A DNA stretch of 64,000 nt from JALZMG01 sp963844175 (GTDB taxonomy: Bacteria > Actinomycetota > Acidimicrobiia > Acidimicrobiales > Ilumatobacteraceae): assembly GCA_963844175.1 (NCBI GenBank), contig CAWJNE010000009.1, positions 1-64,000 on the forward strand. Direction: 5' to 3'. The notes beneath the pieces are model-generated. The model was given only the letters and a program-made list of their open reading frames with translations, searched no databases and was not told the DNA's origin. How positions within the stretch are numbered: position 1 is the first letter of the stretch; every line of letters begins with the position of its first letter. Positions 34,911-43,668 of this stretch are shown one piece after another. Position numbers and translations under genes: made by a program.

Positions 34911-36509
34911 TCACGCAGGGCAGGCGAGCGGCGAGCCGATGGCGCCGGGTGGCGGCCGCAGCCCGAGCGAGGCGAGCTCGACGAAGCCGCCCACGGCGAG
35001 TGCACCGTCAGGATCGTCCAGCCACGGGTCGGGCGGGGTCGGGTGGACGGTGAGGTAGCAGGCGATCAGCGCGGCGAGCTGGCGCTGGCCGTTGCGGTTG
35101 GGGTGGTACGAGCTGCCGTCGACGCCGAGCGGGCGAACCAGGGTCAGTGAGTTCGTGAACTCCTCCTCGGTGCCGCACGACTCGTGGTCGTCCCACACCG
35201 CCGTCGGCGAGACGAACTCGATGCCGGCGGCGACGGCCTGGGCGTAGATCATGTCGTTCAGCTCGTCGGTCAGGGCGCGCAGCCCGATCCGCTCGGTCCG
35301 GCTGACGCGACGCATGACGCTGGCGCAGTCGTCGGGCCGCCACCGTTCCCGGTCGTCGGGGAACAGGTTGGGGTAGCCGATCACGACGATCCGGGCCTGC
35401 GGGAACGCTGCTTCGACGCCCTCGTAGACGGCGCGCAGCCGGGTGCTGAGGATCCCCGCGGCGGCGACGGCCCAGCGCCCGAGCGGGGCGGGCTCGGGGA
35501 AGCGCAAGTTGGGGTGCTCGGCATCGACGTCGGGGGGATCGAACTCGGCGGCGATGCAGTTCGAGCGGACGAAGCAGTGCGTGACGATCGACGAGAACAC
35601 GAGGTCGTTGCCGCCGATCGACAGGGTCACCAGGCCGACGTCCGGGCGCACTGCGCCGTCGACCTGTGGTGCCAACTCGATCGTGGTGTCGCCGTCGTGC
35701 TTGCGAAAGCCGGTGAAGACGTCGTCGGTCACCGCACCCGAGCACGCTTTGAACTCGATCGTCACCGCCGGGTCGTCGAAGCGGAGGAGCTGCGGATAGG
35801 CGTCATCGGATCGGTGGCAGTCGTCCCCGCCGTCGCCGACGGCCCCCGTGCCCGGCTGGAACGGCCGCAGCCCCTCCCCCGCCGAGTACGAATCGCCGAG
35901 GGCGACGTACGGACCGTCGATCCCCGTGATCACGCCGACGTCGATGTCGGCGTCGCCCAGCTGGCTGCGCCGGTAGGTGCCGAGGGCGACGACCAATGCG
36001 ATCAGCAGCGCGATCGACGTCGCCGCGCCGAGCGTGGCGCCGAACGAGTAGGCGGCGAGCCGGGCAACGTCCCGGTCGTCGGCGCGCCGGGAGAACAACC
36101 GCTGGGCCAGCCAGCCGCCGACGAGGAGGCCGGCCACGAGGGAGCCGAGGTAGAACGCCTTCCAGCCGGCGCCGAGGTTGGCGTGCAGCACGACGCGGTC
36201 CAGCCAGTAGAGCCCGGCGCCGATGGCGATCATCGTGAACGCCCCGACGACCCGGCCCAGCGGGAAGCGCGTCGGTGCCGCAGGCAGGAACTCGAAGCAC
36301 AAGCCGACGAGCAGTGCGGCGAAGACCCCGTGGCCGACCGCAGCGAGGAGGAAGGCGATGTAGTTGGCGACGAGGGTGAAGTCGAAGAGGGTCAGCACCG
36401 CCAGGACCGAGGTGGCCACGAACGCCGCCCCGGCGACGAGCACGGCGACGCGTGCCGTCCCCCATCGCCGAGTGACCTCTTGTCCGCCGGCACCGGTCGA
36501 GCTCCGCAT
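34911..36509 (-). CDS. membrane-anchored GDSL/SGNH hydrolase
   Basis: A 532-residue protein from ATG 36509 with GGAGGGAG upstream. Residues ~15-185 contain five or so membrane helices; the extracytoplasmic rest is an SGNH domain with YVALGDSYSAGEG (block I), LSIGGNDLVFSS (block III) and DGSSYHPNRNGQ (block V). Several cysteines in the domain suggest disulfides. It resembles the actinobacterial GDSL lipases/esterases, but the N-terminal polytopic part is unusual. Substrate unknown. Confidence 0.85.
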   Translation of the reverse strand: MRSSTGAGGQEVTRRWGTARVAVLVAGAAFVATSVLAVLTLFDFTLVANYIAFLLAAVGHGVFAALLVGLCFEFLPAAPTRFPLGRVVGAFTMIAIGAGLYWLDRVVLHANLGAGWKAFYLGSLVAGLLVGGWLAQRLFSRRADDRDVARLAAYSFGATLGAATSIALLIALVVALGTYRRSQLGDADIDVGVITGIDGPYVALGDSYSAGEGLRPFQPGTGAVGDGGDDCHRSDDAYPQLLRFDDPAVTIEFKACSGAVTDDVFTGFRKHDGDTTIELAPQVDGAVRPDVGLVTLSIGGNDLVFSSIVTHCFVRSNCIAAEFDPPDVDAEHPNLRFPEPAPLGRWAVAAAGILSTRLRAVYEGVEAAFPQARIVVIGYPNLFPDDRERWRPDDCASVMRRVSRTERIGLRALTDELNDMIYAQAVAAGIEFVSPTAVWDDHESCGTEEEFTNSLTLVRPLGVDGSSYHPNRNGQRQLAALIACYLTVHPTPPDPWLDDPDGALAVGGFVELASLGLRPPPGAIGSPLACPA

Positions 36510-36549
36510 CGCTCCCTCCACGAAACGGTCAAGACGCAACGTAGTGCTC

Positions 36550-36565
36550 CCGTCCGCCGGGACGG
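36550..36565 (-). terminator. short hairpin downstream of DegV
   Basis: CCGTCC-GCCG-GGACGG forms a 6-base stem with a 4-base loop, about 30 bases past the DegV stop on the minus strand. Confidence 0.35.
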
Positions 36566-36596
36566 ACCGATTTCGACCCCGCGCCCGAGCGTCGCG

Positions 36597-37409
36597 TCAG
36601 CGTGGCGCGAAGACGATCCCGAACGTCCCCATGCCGGCGTGGGCGGCGACGGTCGGTCCGACCGAGTAGCGGATCAGCTCATCGCGGGGGCGGGCCGCCC
36701 GCAGCCGCTCGACGAGCTCGTCCACGACCGGGCCGGCATCGGCGTCGCCGACCCCGAGCCGCAGCGCGCCCTCGATCGCCGCCACGTGCTCGAACATGGC
36801 GTCGGCGGCGACGTCAGCCGTCTGCACGGTGGCGATGGTGGAGATCTCGGCCCCGCGCATCAGCAGCACCGGTGTGCCGTCGCCGCCGTCAGCGGGGTCC
36901 ATGCCCAGTCGACCGCCGGCAGCTGCCCGGTCGAGCTCGGCGATCGTGAACACGCTCGCCACCTCGCCCGCCGTCCGTTGCGCCCGGTCGACGACGGCAT
37001 CGACGTCACCACCGGCTGCCGCGACATCGGCGGCGTCGAGCACGCACATCCCGGCCAAGAACGACGCGTTGGCCGTGTCGACGAGGCGTACCTCGACACC
37101 TGCGGACTCGGCGCCGAGGCGAGCGGCGTTGAACGTCCCCGAGTAGCCGGCCCCGATGTGGATCGACACGATCGGGTCACCGGCAAGCCGGGCGTACACG
37201 GCGGCGAACTCTCCAGGTGACGGCGCGCTGGTGGTCGCCGGCTCGCCGGCCCGCAATCGGCGGTACGCGTCGACGAGGTCGAGCGTTTCGTCCTCGACGA
37301 CCTCGTCACCGCCGATGGTCGCCCGCAACGGCACGACGGTGAGCCCGAGCCGCTGCGCCAGCGGTGGCGGGATCATCGTGTTCGAATCCGTGACCAGCTG
37401 CACGCTCAT
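36597..37409 (-). CDS. DegV-family fatty-acid-binding protein
   Basis: A 270-residue protein from ATG 37409. DegV landmarks are VQLVTDSNTMIPPPLAQRLGLTVVPL, the TSAPSPGEFAAVY segment, SIHIGAGYSGTFNAA and VRLVDTANASFLAGM. DegV proteins bind a fatty acyl chain and hand it to FakA-type kinases. The start overlaps the plsY stop (ATGA), so it sits last in a four-gene coupled operon with a glycerol-phosphate acyltransferase, which supports a role in acyl supply. No FakA kinase is nearby. Confidence 0.9.
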   Translation of the reverse strand: MSVQLVTDSNTMIPPPLAQRLGLTVVPLRATIGGDEVVEDETLDLVDAYRRLRAGEPATTSAPSPGEFAAVYARLAGDPIVSIHIGAGYSGTFNAARLGAESAGVEVRLVDTANASFLAGMCVLDAADVAAAGGDVDAVVDRAQRTAGEVASVFTIAELDRAAAGGRLGMDPADGGDGTPVLLMRGAEISTIATVQTADVAADAMFEHVAAIEGALRLGVGDADAGPVVDELVERLRAARPRDELIRYSVGPTVAAHAGMGTFGIVFAPR

Positions 37410-38041
37410 CGTGGCTGCCCACCCGCTTCGAGCGCCGCCCGTCGCGCGACCGCGAACTTGCCGAGGATCATCGCTGCGCTGGCTGCGGCGAAGAGCGGCA
37501 GCCCGGCGGTCGCCGGTGGTCCCCACAGGTTCGGCCACCGCCGTCGCCACCAGACCAGGGCGCTCGCCACCCACACCGCCGACGAGATGCGCGTCGCCGT
37601 CTCCGGGTTGCGCGTGCCGGCTGCGCCGATGGCGGCGACGGCGGCGTCGAGCGGGAAGTAGGCGGGGAAGACGGCCAGACACGCGCCGGCGGAGGTGGCC
37701 ACACCCTTGCCACCTCGGAACCCGCTCCACACCGGGAAGATGTGACCGGCGATCGCCGTCGTCGCCGCGAGGTACCCGCCGGCACTCCCGGCGATCCGGC
37801 GCCCGCACCACGCCCCGAGCGCACCCTTGCCGGCGTCAGCGACGAGCACGGCGATCCCCCACCTGGGCCCGAGCTGCTGGGCGGCGTTCAGCGCGCCGGG
37901 GTTGGCGCTGCCGGCAGTGCGCAGGTCGACGGCGCGGCCCGACGTGCGGGCGGCCACCCGGCTGGCGATGTCCGCCGATGGGATCGTGCCCGCCAGGTAG
38001 CCCGCCTTCGCCGCCACGAGCAGCGCAAGCCGCCGCGTCAA
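37406..38041 (-). CDS. plsY: glycerol-3-phosphate acyltransferase PlsY
   Basis: A 211-residue membrane protein with about five helices and all three PlsY motifs: GTIPSADIASR, DLRTAGSANPGALNA and the GHIFPVWSGFRGGKGVAT loop. PlsY transfers an acyl chain from acyl-phosphate to glycerol-3-phosphate, the first step of phospholipid synthesis. TTG 38041 is the likely start because it overlaps the upstream stop (TTGA); a GTG at 38020 is possible. It is third in the operon starting at 39977. Confidence 0.88.
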   Translation of the reverse strand: MTRRLALLVAAKAGYLAGTIPSADIASRVAARTSGRAVDLRTAGSANPGALNAAQQLGPRWGIAVLVADAGKGALGAWCGRRIAGSAGGYLAATTAIAGHIFPVWSGFRGGKGVATSAGACLAVFPAYFPLDAAVAAIGAAGTRNPETATRISSAVWVASALVWWRRRWPNLWGPPATAGLPLFAAASAAMILGKFAVARRAALEAGGQPR

Positions 38042-38523
38042 CGGACGAAGCCGCTGGTCGATTCGTCGATCGACGCACCGGCGTCGACGGCTTGGGCGGC
38101 GGAGAGCACGACGAGGGTCGCCGCCGCCGACGTGCGCACGCGCTGCTGGTCGTCGACGATGCGCGAGACGGCCTCCAACGACGTGTCGCTGCGCTCGATG
38201 ATCTCGGCCTCCAGGCGATACCGCTTGCCGACGCGGATCGGGTGGTGGAACTCGGACCGGAACGTCGCCGTGACGGCGAACCGCTCGGCCACGGCGATCG
38301 CCGCCCAGGCCATCGCCTCGTCGAGCACGGCGAGCTGGACGCCGCCGTGGACGTAGGTCGGGGCGCCCGAGTGCTCGGGGCCGAGCTCCAGGTCGGCGAC
38401 CACGAGGCCGGCTTCGGTGTCGTGGAAGAACGCCTGGCGCAGACCGGCGGTGTTGGTCGGCTCGCACACGTAGCAGTTGGAGCTGAACCCCCACCGCTCG
38501 TTGGACAGGCGCTCTCGGGTCAT
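38038..38523 (-). CDS. hotdog-fold thioesterase (PaaI-like)
   Basis: A 161-residue protein from ATG 38523. The hotdog core is GAPTYVHGGVQLAVLDEAMAWAA, followed by TATFRSEFHHPIRVGKRYRLEAEI. The H-G-G and D-E pattern is that of acyl-CoA thioesterases. It begins with a cysteine-bearing part (GFSSNCYVCEPTNTAGL). The start overlaps the disulfide reductase stop by 4 bases (ATGA) and its stop overlaps plsY, so it is translationally coupled on both sides. Confidence 0.82.
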   Translation of the reverse strand: MTRERLSNERWGFSSNCYVCEPTNTAGLRQAFFHDTEAGLVVADLELGPEHSGAPTYVHGGVQLAVLDEAMAWAAIAVAERFAVTATFRSEFHHPIRVGKRYRLEAEIIERSDTSLEAVSRIVDDQQRVRTSAAATLVVLSAAQAVDAGASIDESTSGFVR

Positions 38524-39977
38524 CGCTTGCTCCTGGCCCGCCCCGCGCTGGTCGCCTTCATCAGCCAACGGTAACGAATCGCCGTCTCCGTGGCCGCCGC
38601 GCCGCCGACCTGCTGAATGCTGGTGGCGATGGTCGGGTAGACGTGCACCAGGCTGCCGAGCTGGCTGACCGAGCGTTGCTGCTCGATGGCCAGGGTCAGC
38701 TCACCGATCAGCTCGCCGGCCGCCTCGGCCAGCACGTGTGCTCCGACCAGCCGGTGCCCGCTGCGCCGGCGTTGCTCGACGAGCACCATCGCCCCCGTCG
38801 ACCCGTCGGCGTGGGCCCGGTCGTTGTGCGCCAGCGACCAGCGGTGCACGACCACACCCTCCTCGCCGTAGCGCTCCGCGGCTTCGGCCGCCGTCAGCCC
38901 GGCGTGGGCCAGCTCGGGATCGGTGAACGTGGCCCACGGGATCAGCGCGCCAGCGGTCCCCTTGCCCGGGAACCAGGCGTCGCGCAGCGCCCGCACGGCC
39001 TGGTACGCAGCAGCGTGGGTGAACAGCTGCCGGCCGGCGACGTCGCCGGCGGCATAGATCGACGGCACGCTCGAGCGCATCCGCTCGTCGACGACGACGC
39101 CGTGGTCGTCGGTCGCCACGCCGACGTCGGCCAGGCCGAGCGCCTCGACGTTCGGTGTCCGCCCGGCGGCGACGACGATCGCGTCGGTCGGCCAGCGCTG
39201 CTCAGCGCCACCCGCCATGCCGACCACGACCGGGCCGGGCTCGACCCCGACGACCTCGACGCCGGTGTGCACGACGACGCCCTCGGCGTCGAGTTGCCGG
39301 GCGAGCATGCCGACGAGCTCCGGCTCGTCGCGCGGCAGGATCGTCGCTCCTCGCTGCAGCACCGTCACCTCGATGCCCAGCCGGCGGCACGCCTGGGCCA
39401 GCTCGATGGCGATCGGCCCGCCACCGATGAACACCAGCCGGCCGGGGACTTCGTCGAGCTCGAAGATCGACTCGCTGGTCAGGTAACCGGCTTCGTCCAG
39501 CCCCGGCACGTCCGGGACGGCCGGACGGCTCCCCGTGCACAGCAGGATCGTGGTGGCCTCGACGACTCGCATCGAGTCGTCTGCGCCGGTGATGGTGACC
39601 TCGTGCGCCCCCGTCAGCCGGGCTTCGCCCAGCACCACGTCGACCCCCAGCCGGCGGAACCGTTCGGGGTCGTCGTCGCCGCCGGCGATCTCGTCGCGCA
39701 CGGCCCGCACGCGGCGCCAGACGGCGGCGAGGTCGATCGGCGCGACGCTCGGTGGGAGCCCGAAGCGGTCGGCGTGGCGCAGCTGGTGGGCGACCCGCGC
39801 CGACGCGATCAGCGCCTTGGAGGGGACGCACCCGGTCCACAGGCAGTCGCCGCCCACGCGATTCCGCTCGACGACCACGACTCGCTTGCCGAGCTTGGCG
39901 GCGAACTCGGCGGCGGTCATCCCGCCCGAGCCGACCCCGACGACGACGAGGTCGGCACGCTCGGTCCCGTCCCGCAT
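38520..39977 (-). CDS. FAD-dependent pyridine nucleotide-disulfide oxidoreductase (mercuric reductase-like)
   Basis: A 485-residue class I disulfide reductase. FAD motif VVVGVGSGGMTAAEFA, redox pair GGDCLWTGCVPSKAL (C45, C50), NAD(P)H motif FIGGGPIAIELAQACRRLG, second FAD motif SIYAAGDVAG, and a C-terminal dimerisation domain ending in HVYPTIATSIQQV (with the HxxxE-type region degenerate). It is like mercuric reductase or lipoamide dehydrogenase but lacks a heavy-metal domain, so the acceptor is unknown. It is the first gene of the operon with a thioesterase, plsY and degV. Confidence 0.88.
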   Translation of the reverse strand: MRDGTERADLVVVGVGSGGMTAAEFAAKLGKRVVVVERNRVGGDCLWTGCVPSKALIASARVAHQLRHADRFGLPPSVAPIDLAAVWRRVRAVRDEIAGGDDDPERFRRLGVDVVLGEARLTGAHEVTITGADDSMRVVEATTILLCTGSRPAVPDVPGLDEAGYLTSESIFELDEVPGRLVFIGGGPIAIELAQACRRLGIEVTVLQRGATILPRDEPELVGMLARQLDAEGVVVHTGVEVVGVEPGPVVVGMAGGAEQRWPTDAIVVAAGRTPNVEALGLADVGVATDDHGVVVDERMRSSVPSIYAAGDVAGRQLFTHAAAYQAVRALRDAWFPGKGTAGALIPWATFTDPELAHAGLTAAEAAERYGEEGVVVHRWSLAHNDRAHADGSTGAMVLVEQRRRSGHRLVGAHVLAEAAGELIGELTLAIEQQRSVSQLGSLVHVYPTIATSIQQVGGAAATETAIRYRWLMKATSAGRARSKR

Positions 39978-40101
39978 CGGCGGCACCGTAGGCGGCGTCA
40001 GCGAAACGCGCGAGCGGCCGGCGCCAAGGCCGCAGAAGTGGTCGCTGGATGACCACTTCTCGATGTCACCATGGCAGCACACGACCGAGGAGGATGTGAC
40101 G

Positions 40102-40473
40102 ATGGAGTTCAAGCTCGAACTGGTGATGGTCCCGGTGTCCGACGTGGATCGGGCCAAGGCGTTCTACGTCGACGGCTGCGGGTTCGTCGCCGACCACGAC
40201 GTGCAGGTCAACGCGGAGCTGCGGTTCGTCCAGCTCACGCCACCGGGTTCGGCCTGCTCGATCGCCATCGGCACGGGCATCGTGACCGGCGAGCCCGGCT
40301 CCGTGAAGGGCTTGCAGGTCGTCGTCGAGGACGCCGACGCGGCGCGCGCCTTCCTCGTCGAGCGGGGCGTCGAGGCCGGCGAGGTCGTCGACCTCGACTG
40401 GGGCCGCTTCACCGGGTTCCGGGACCCGGACGGCAACGAGTGGGCCGTCCAGCAACTCCCCGCCCGACCCTGA
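40102..40473 (+). CDS. VOC-superfamily (glyoxalase-like) protein
   Basis: A 123-residue protein from ATG 40102 with AGGAGG eight bases upstream. It has the two beta-alpha-beta-beta-beta repeats of the VOC fold (ELVMVPVSDVDRAKAFYVDGCGF; VKGLQVVVEDADAARAFLVERGVEAGEV; GRFTGFRDPDGNEWAVQQ). It may be a dioxygenase, a glyoxalase or a binding protein; nothing distinguishes these. It is divergent from the disulfide reductase and ends at a strong hairpin shared with the convergent monooxygenase gene. Confidence 0.8.
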   Translation: MEFKLELVMVPVSDVDRAKAFYVDGCGFVADHDVQVNAELRFVQLTPPGSACSIAIGTGIVTGEPGSVKGLQVVVEDADAARAFLVERGVEAGEVVDLDWGRFTGFRDPDGNEWAVQQLPARP

Positions 40474-40484
40474 CCCACACAACT

Positions 40485-40522
40485 GGGCGCGCTCAGCTCC
40501 GGATCCGGGGCTGAGCGCGCCC
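40485..40522. terminator. bidirectional hairpin terminator
   Basis: A perfect 13-base inverted repeat (40485-40497 and 40510-40522, loop of 12 containing the palindrome CCGGATCCGG) lies between the convergent VOC gene and the monooxygenase gene. Confidence 0.75.
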
Positions 40523-40537
40523 GGTTCCGTTCGTGGC

Positions 40538-42346
40538 TCAGGTCGGCGTCAGCTCCAGCCCGGCGAGGTCTCCGCCGGCGCGCCAGTCGGCGAGCACCTT
40601 GAAGAAGGCGACGGAGCCGCCGCCGTAGAACCCGTTGCGGATCGCCCGGTCGCTCGGCTGCCCTTCGTTGTTGTAGTAGCCGGGCGTGCAGGACTCGAGG
40701 AAGTCGAGGTTGAACTGCGCCTGCTCGAGGATCGTCGCCACCCAGGCATCTTCGGCGTCCTGTGACGCCTCGACGGCGGCGATGTCGTGGTCGAAGGCGT
40801 GACGCAGGATGTAGGCGGTGTGCCGGCTCTGCTGGTCCAGGGCGTGCGGGAAGTTCACGGTGAAGCCCGACTGGTGCAGGCTGAAGATGAACAGGTTCGG
40901 GAACCCGCGGCTGTGCAGCCCGTGGAACGTGGCCACGCCGTCCTGCCACTTCCCGCTCAGCGTCACGCCGTCCCGGCCGATCACCTCGTAGCCGGATCGG
41001 CGCGTGTAGTCCGTGCCGACCTCGAAGCCGGTGGCGTAGATCAGGCAGTCGAGCTCGAACTCGGTCTCGCCCACGACGACGCCGCGCTCGGTGATGCGGT
41101 CGACGCCACGACCGTCGGTGTCGACGAGCGTCACGTTCGGACGGTTGAAGGCGTCGAGGTACTCGTCGTGGAAGCACGGCCGCTTGCAGAACTGCCGGTA
41201 GTACGGCTTGAGCGAGGCGGCCACCGCGGGGTCGTTGACGATGGTGTCGACGCGCGACCGGATCGATTCCATCTTCTCGAAGTCGGCCAGCTCGACGGCC
41301 GAGGCCACGCCACCCGGGCTGAGGTCCTCCAGGTCGGCGTTGCGCAGCCGCAGCAGCAGCTTGCCGATGATGTCCGTCCACCCGTCGTCGACGAGGTCCT
41401 CGGCCTCGAGGACGCCGGTGACGAGGTTGTTGAAGTTCTCCATCCGGCGCTGTTGCCAGCCGGGCTCGAGGGTCGCCGCCCAGGCTGGATCCGTCGGTCG
41501 GTTGGCGCGCACGTCGATGGACGACGGCGTGCGCTGGAACACGTAGAGCTGGTCGGCGGCGGCGCCGACGTGCGGCACGCACTGGACCGCGGTGGCACCC
41601 GTGCCGATGATCCCCACGCGCTTGCCGCGCAGGCCGTCCAGCCCGCCCTCGGAATCACCGCCGGTGTAGGCGTAGTCCCAGCGGCTGGTGTGGAACGAGT
41701 GCCCGGCGAACGACTCGACCCCATCGATCCCCGGCAGCTTGGGCCGGTGCAGCGGCCCGTTGGCCATGCACACGAAGCGAGCCCGTAGCTCGTCGCCCTT
41801 GCTCGTCGAGACCAGCCAGCGCCGTGCATTGTCGTCCCAGCGCAGCTCGGTGACTTCGGTCTGGAAGAGCGCACCGTCGTACAGCCCGAAGTGGCGACCG
41901 ATGGCCCGGCTGTGCTCGAGGATCTCGCCCGCTTTGGAGTACTTCTCCCGGGGGACGTATCCGATCTCCTCGAGCAACGGCAGGTAGATGTACGACTCGA
42001 CGTCGCACATCGCGCCCGGGTAGCGGTTCCAGTACCACGTGCCGCCGAAGTCCCCGCCCTTCTCGACGACGCGCACGTCGTCGACGCCGGCTTCCTTCAG
42101 GCGGGCACCGGCCAGCAGGCCGCCGAAACCGCCGCCGACGACGACCACGTCGACGTCGTCGAACACGGGATCTCGCTCCACCGGGTCGACGTACGGGTCG
42201 TCGACGTAGTGGGCCAACGATCCGACGACCTCCCGGTACTGCTCGTTGCCGTCCGGGCGCAGTCGCTTGGCCCGTTCCTCCCGGTAGCGCTGGCGCAGGG
42301 CGTCGGGGTCGAAGGTCGAGGTCACAGCTGGCTCCACGCACTCCAT
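40538..42346 (-). CDS. Baeyer-Villiger-type flavin monooxygenase
   Basis: A 602-residue protein. FAD motif VVVGGGFGGLLAG, the BVMO fingerprint F-x-G-x-x-x-H-x-x-x-W-D (FAGHSFHTSRWD), the NADPH motif GIIGTGATAVQC, and a late ATGFEVGTD segment are all present. Family enzymes use NADPH and oxygen to turn ketones into esters or lactones. The W-D ending in place of W-P is seen in type I members. ATG 42346 is taken as the start; a GTG 22 bases downstream is another option. It is probably transcribed alone. Confidence 0.9.
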   Translation of the reverse strand: MECVEPAVTSTFDPDALRQRYREERAKRLRPDGNEQYREVVGSLAHYVDDPYVDPVERDPVFDDVDVVVVGGGFGGLLAGARLKEAGVDDVRVVEKGGDFGGTWYWNRYPGAMCDVESYIYLPLLEEIGYVPREKYSKAGEILEHSRAIGRHFGLYDGALFQTEVTELRWDDNARRWLVSTSKGDELRARFVCMANGPLHRPKLPGIDGVESFAGHSFHTSRWDYAYTGGDSEGGLDGLRGKRVGIIGTGATAVQCVPHVGAAADQLYVFQRTPSSIDVRANRPTDPAWAATLEPGWQQRRMENFNNLVTGVLEAEDLVDDGWTDIIGKLLLRLRNADLEDLSPGGVASAVELADFEKMESIRSRVDTIVNDPAVAASLKPYYRQFCKRPCFHDEYLDAFNRPNVTLVDTDGRGVDRITERGVVVGETEFELDCLIYATGFEVGTDYTRRSGYEVIGRDGVTLSGKWQDGVATFHGLHSRGFPNLFIFSLHQSGFTVNFPHALDQQSRHTAYILRHAFDHDIAAVEASQDAEDAWVATILEQAQFNLDFLESCTPGYYNNEGQPSDRAIRNGFYGGGSVAFFKVLADWRAGGDLAGLELTPT

Positions 42347-42386
42347 CGTGCCCGCCCGACCGGCGGGAGCCCGCAATCGGATGCCG

Positions 42387-43487
42387 TCACCAGTACATCA
42401 ACGCCGATTCGCCGGTCGCCCAGCTCCAGTACAGCCGAACTCGCACGACGTAGCGCTTGCCCTTGAAGAGCTTCACCCGGAACGTGGCGTTGCGATCCGT
42501 CGCGCTGTCGTCGTCGCCGACGCGGTAGCGCAGCCCACGTCCCTCGGCCGGGCCGGTCGTGACGTCCTCGAACAGCACCAGCACGGTGTCGGCGGCCCCG
42601 AACGTCTGGAACGTGTACTCCCGGGTCGCCGGCGGGACGACGGTGTAGTCGAGCTGCTCGCCGGCGGCCAGGTTGAGCGACTGCGAGTCGAACGGGTTCA
42701 GCGACGGTGGGCCCTCGACGGCCTGCGGCGGGTAGAAGCGCTTGATCCAATCGACGTCGCGTGAACTCAGTCCTCCGGCCGGCTCGAGCGGCACCTCCTG
42801 GAACTCCGCGGGCTGCAGGATCAGGCCGGCCGGGAAGGCGTAGTGCATCACCGAGTCGCGGTCCCATTCGGAGCCCTCGACGCTGTCGCGCGGGATCTTG
42901 CGCAGGATGTTCCACCGCGTCTTCTGCTCGGGCCAGTTGTTCGGTGGTCCGGCGAAGCGGGAAATCACCTTCGGCTCGTCCCACACGATCCCGGCGTTCG
43001 GGTTCTGGTGCTCGTGGGGCAGACCGAGCGTGTGGCCGATCTCGTGCAGCGCGGTGTCCGGATCGCCGCCCGGCCCGGACAACCGCCACCCGAAGTTCAT
43101 CGTCGCCTCGGCCTGCGGTCGGTCCAGGACCTGTCGCCCGAGGTAGGACCAGCTGCCGTCGGTCCGGTCGAACGTGATGCGCACCTCGGCCTCGTTGGGG
43201 TCGGCGACCTCTCGGAACGAGATGCCGATCGGCAAGGTCTGCCACTGCTTGAAGGCGTCGCGCACCGCTTTCTTGTCGCCGGCGGTGGTCGGTTCGTCGA
43301 GGAAGTGGTAGCGCAGCTCGGTGCCGTTCACCCACTTGTCGCTGGAGACCAGGATCGCCGCCGCTCGCTCGGGGTCGAACCCCGGGCTGAACACCGGCGT
43401 GGGCACCATCGGCACCTCGCAGTGGGCCCGGCCGCCGACCTCCTCCGGCTCCACGCGACGCGTCCGTGCAACCCGTTTGGCGTTCAT
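42387..43487 (-). CDS. astacin-like zinc metallopeptidase without a clear signal peptide
   Basis: A 366-residue protein from ATG 43487, with AAGGAGGGAA upstream. Residues ~55-240 are a metzincin: zinc motif HEIGHTLGLPHEH (H148, E149, H152, H158) and the Met-turn SVMHY (about 212-216), whose tyrosine is the astacin ligand. Residues ~265-366 look like a beta-rich C-terminal domain (LNLAAGEQLDYTVVPPATREYTFQT). The N-terminus (MNAKRVARTRRVEPEEVGG) is basic but lacks a hydrophobic core, so export is uncertain. It may be a bacteriocin-like or unconventional secreted protease. Confidence 0.82.
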   Translation of the reverse strand: MNAKRVARTRRVEPEEVGGRAHCEVPMVPTPVFSPGFDPERAAAILVSSDKWVNGTELRYHFLDEPTTAGDKKAVRDAFKQWQTLPIGISFREVADPNEAEVRITFDRTDGSWSYLGRQVLDRPQAEATMNFGWRLSGPGGDPDTALHEIGHTLGLPHEHQNPNAGIVWDEPKVISRFAGPPNNWPEQKTRWNILRKIPRDSVEGSEWDRDSVMHYAFPAGLILQPAEFQEVPLEPAGGLSSRDVDWIKRFYPPQAVEGPPSLNPFDSQSLNLAAGEQLDYTVVPPATREYTFQTFGAADTVLVLFEDVTTGPAEGRGLRYRVGDDDSATDRNATFRVKLFKGKRYVVRVRLYWSWATGESALMYW

Positions 43488-43668
43488 GTTCCCTCCTTGC
43501 GTGACGCCCGCGGGGCGGGCGCTCCCTCGACGATGCGGACCGTACCGCTGCCCCGGCGGGCAGGAAAGCGCTTTGCGCGTTGACCAACGCCTGTCGCCCG
43601 CCGCCGGGCTGGTCCCCGACCGTTCGACGGACGAGGACAGCGACGCAACCGGTCCTACCCTGCTCGGG

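Noticed and set aside
35184..37220. 678-codon plus-strand frame over the GDSL and DegV genes
   Set aside because: It spans two genes on the other strand and encodes no recognisable domain.
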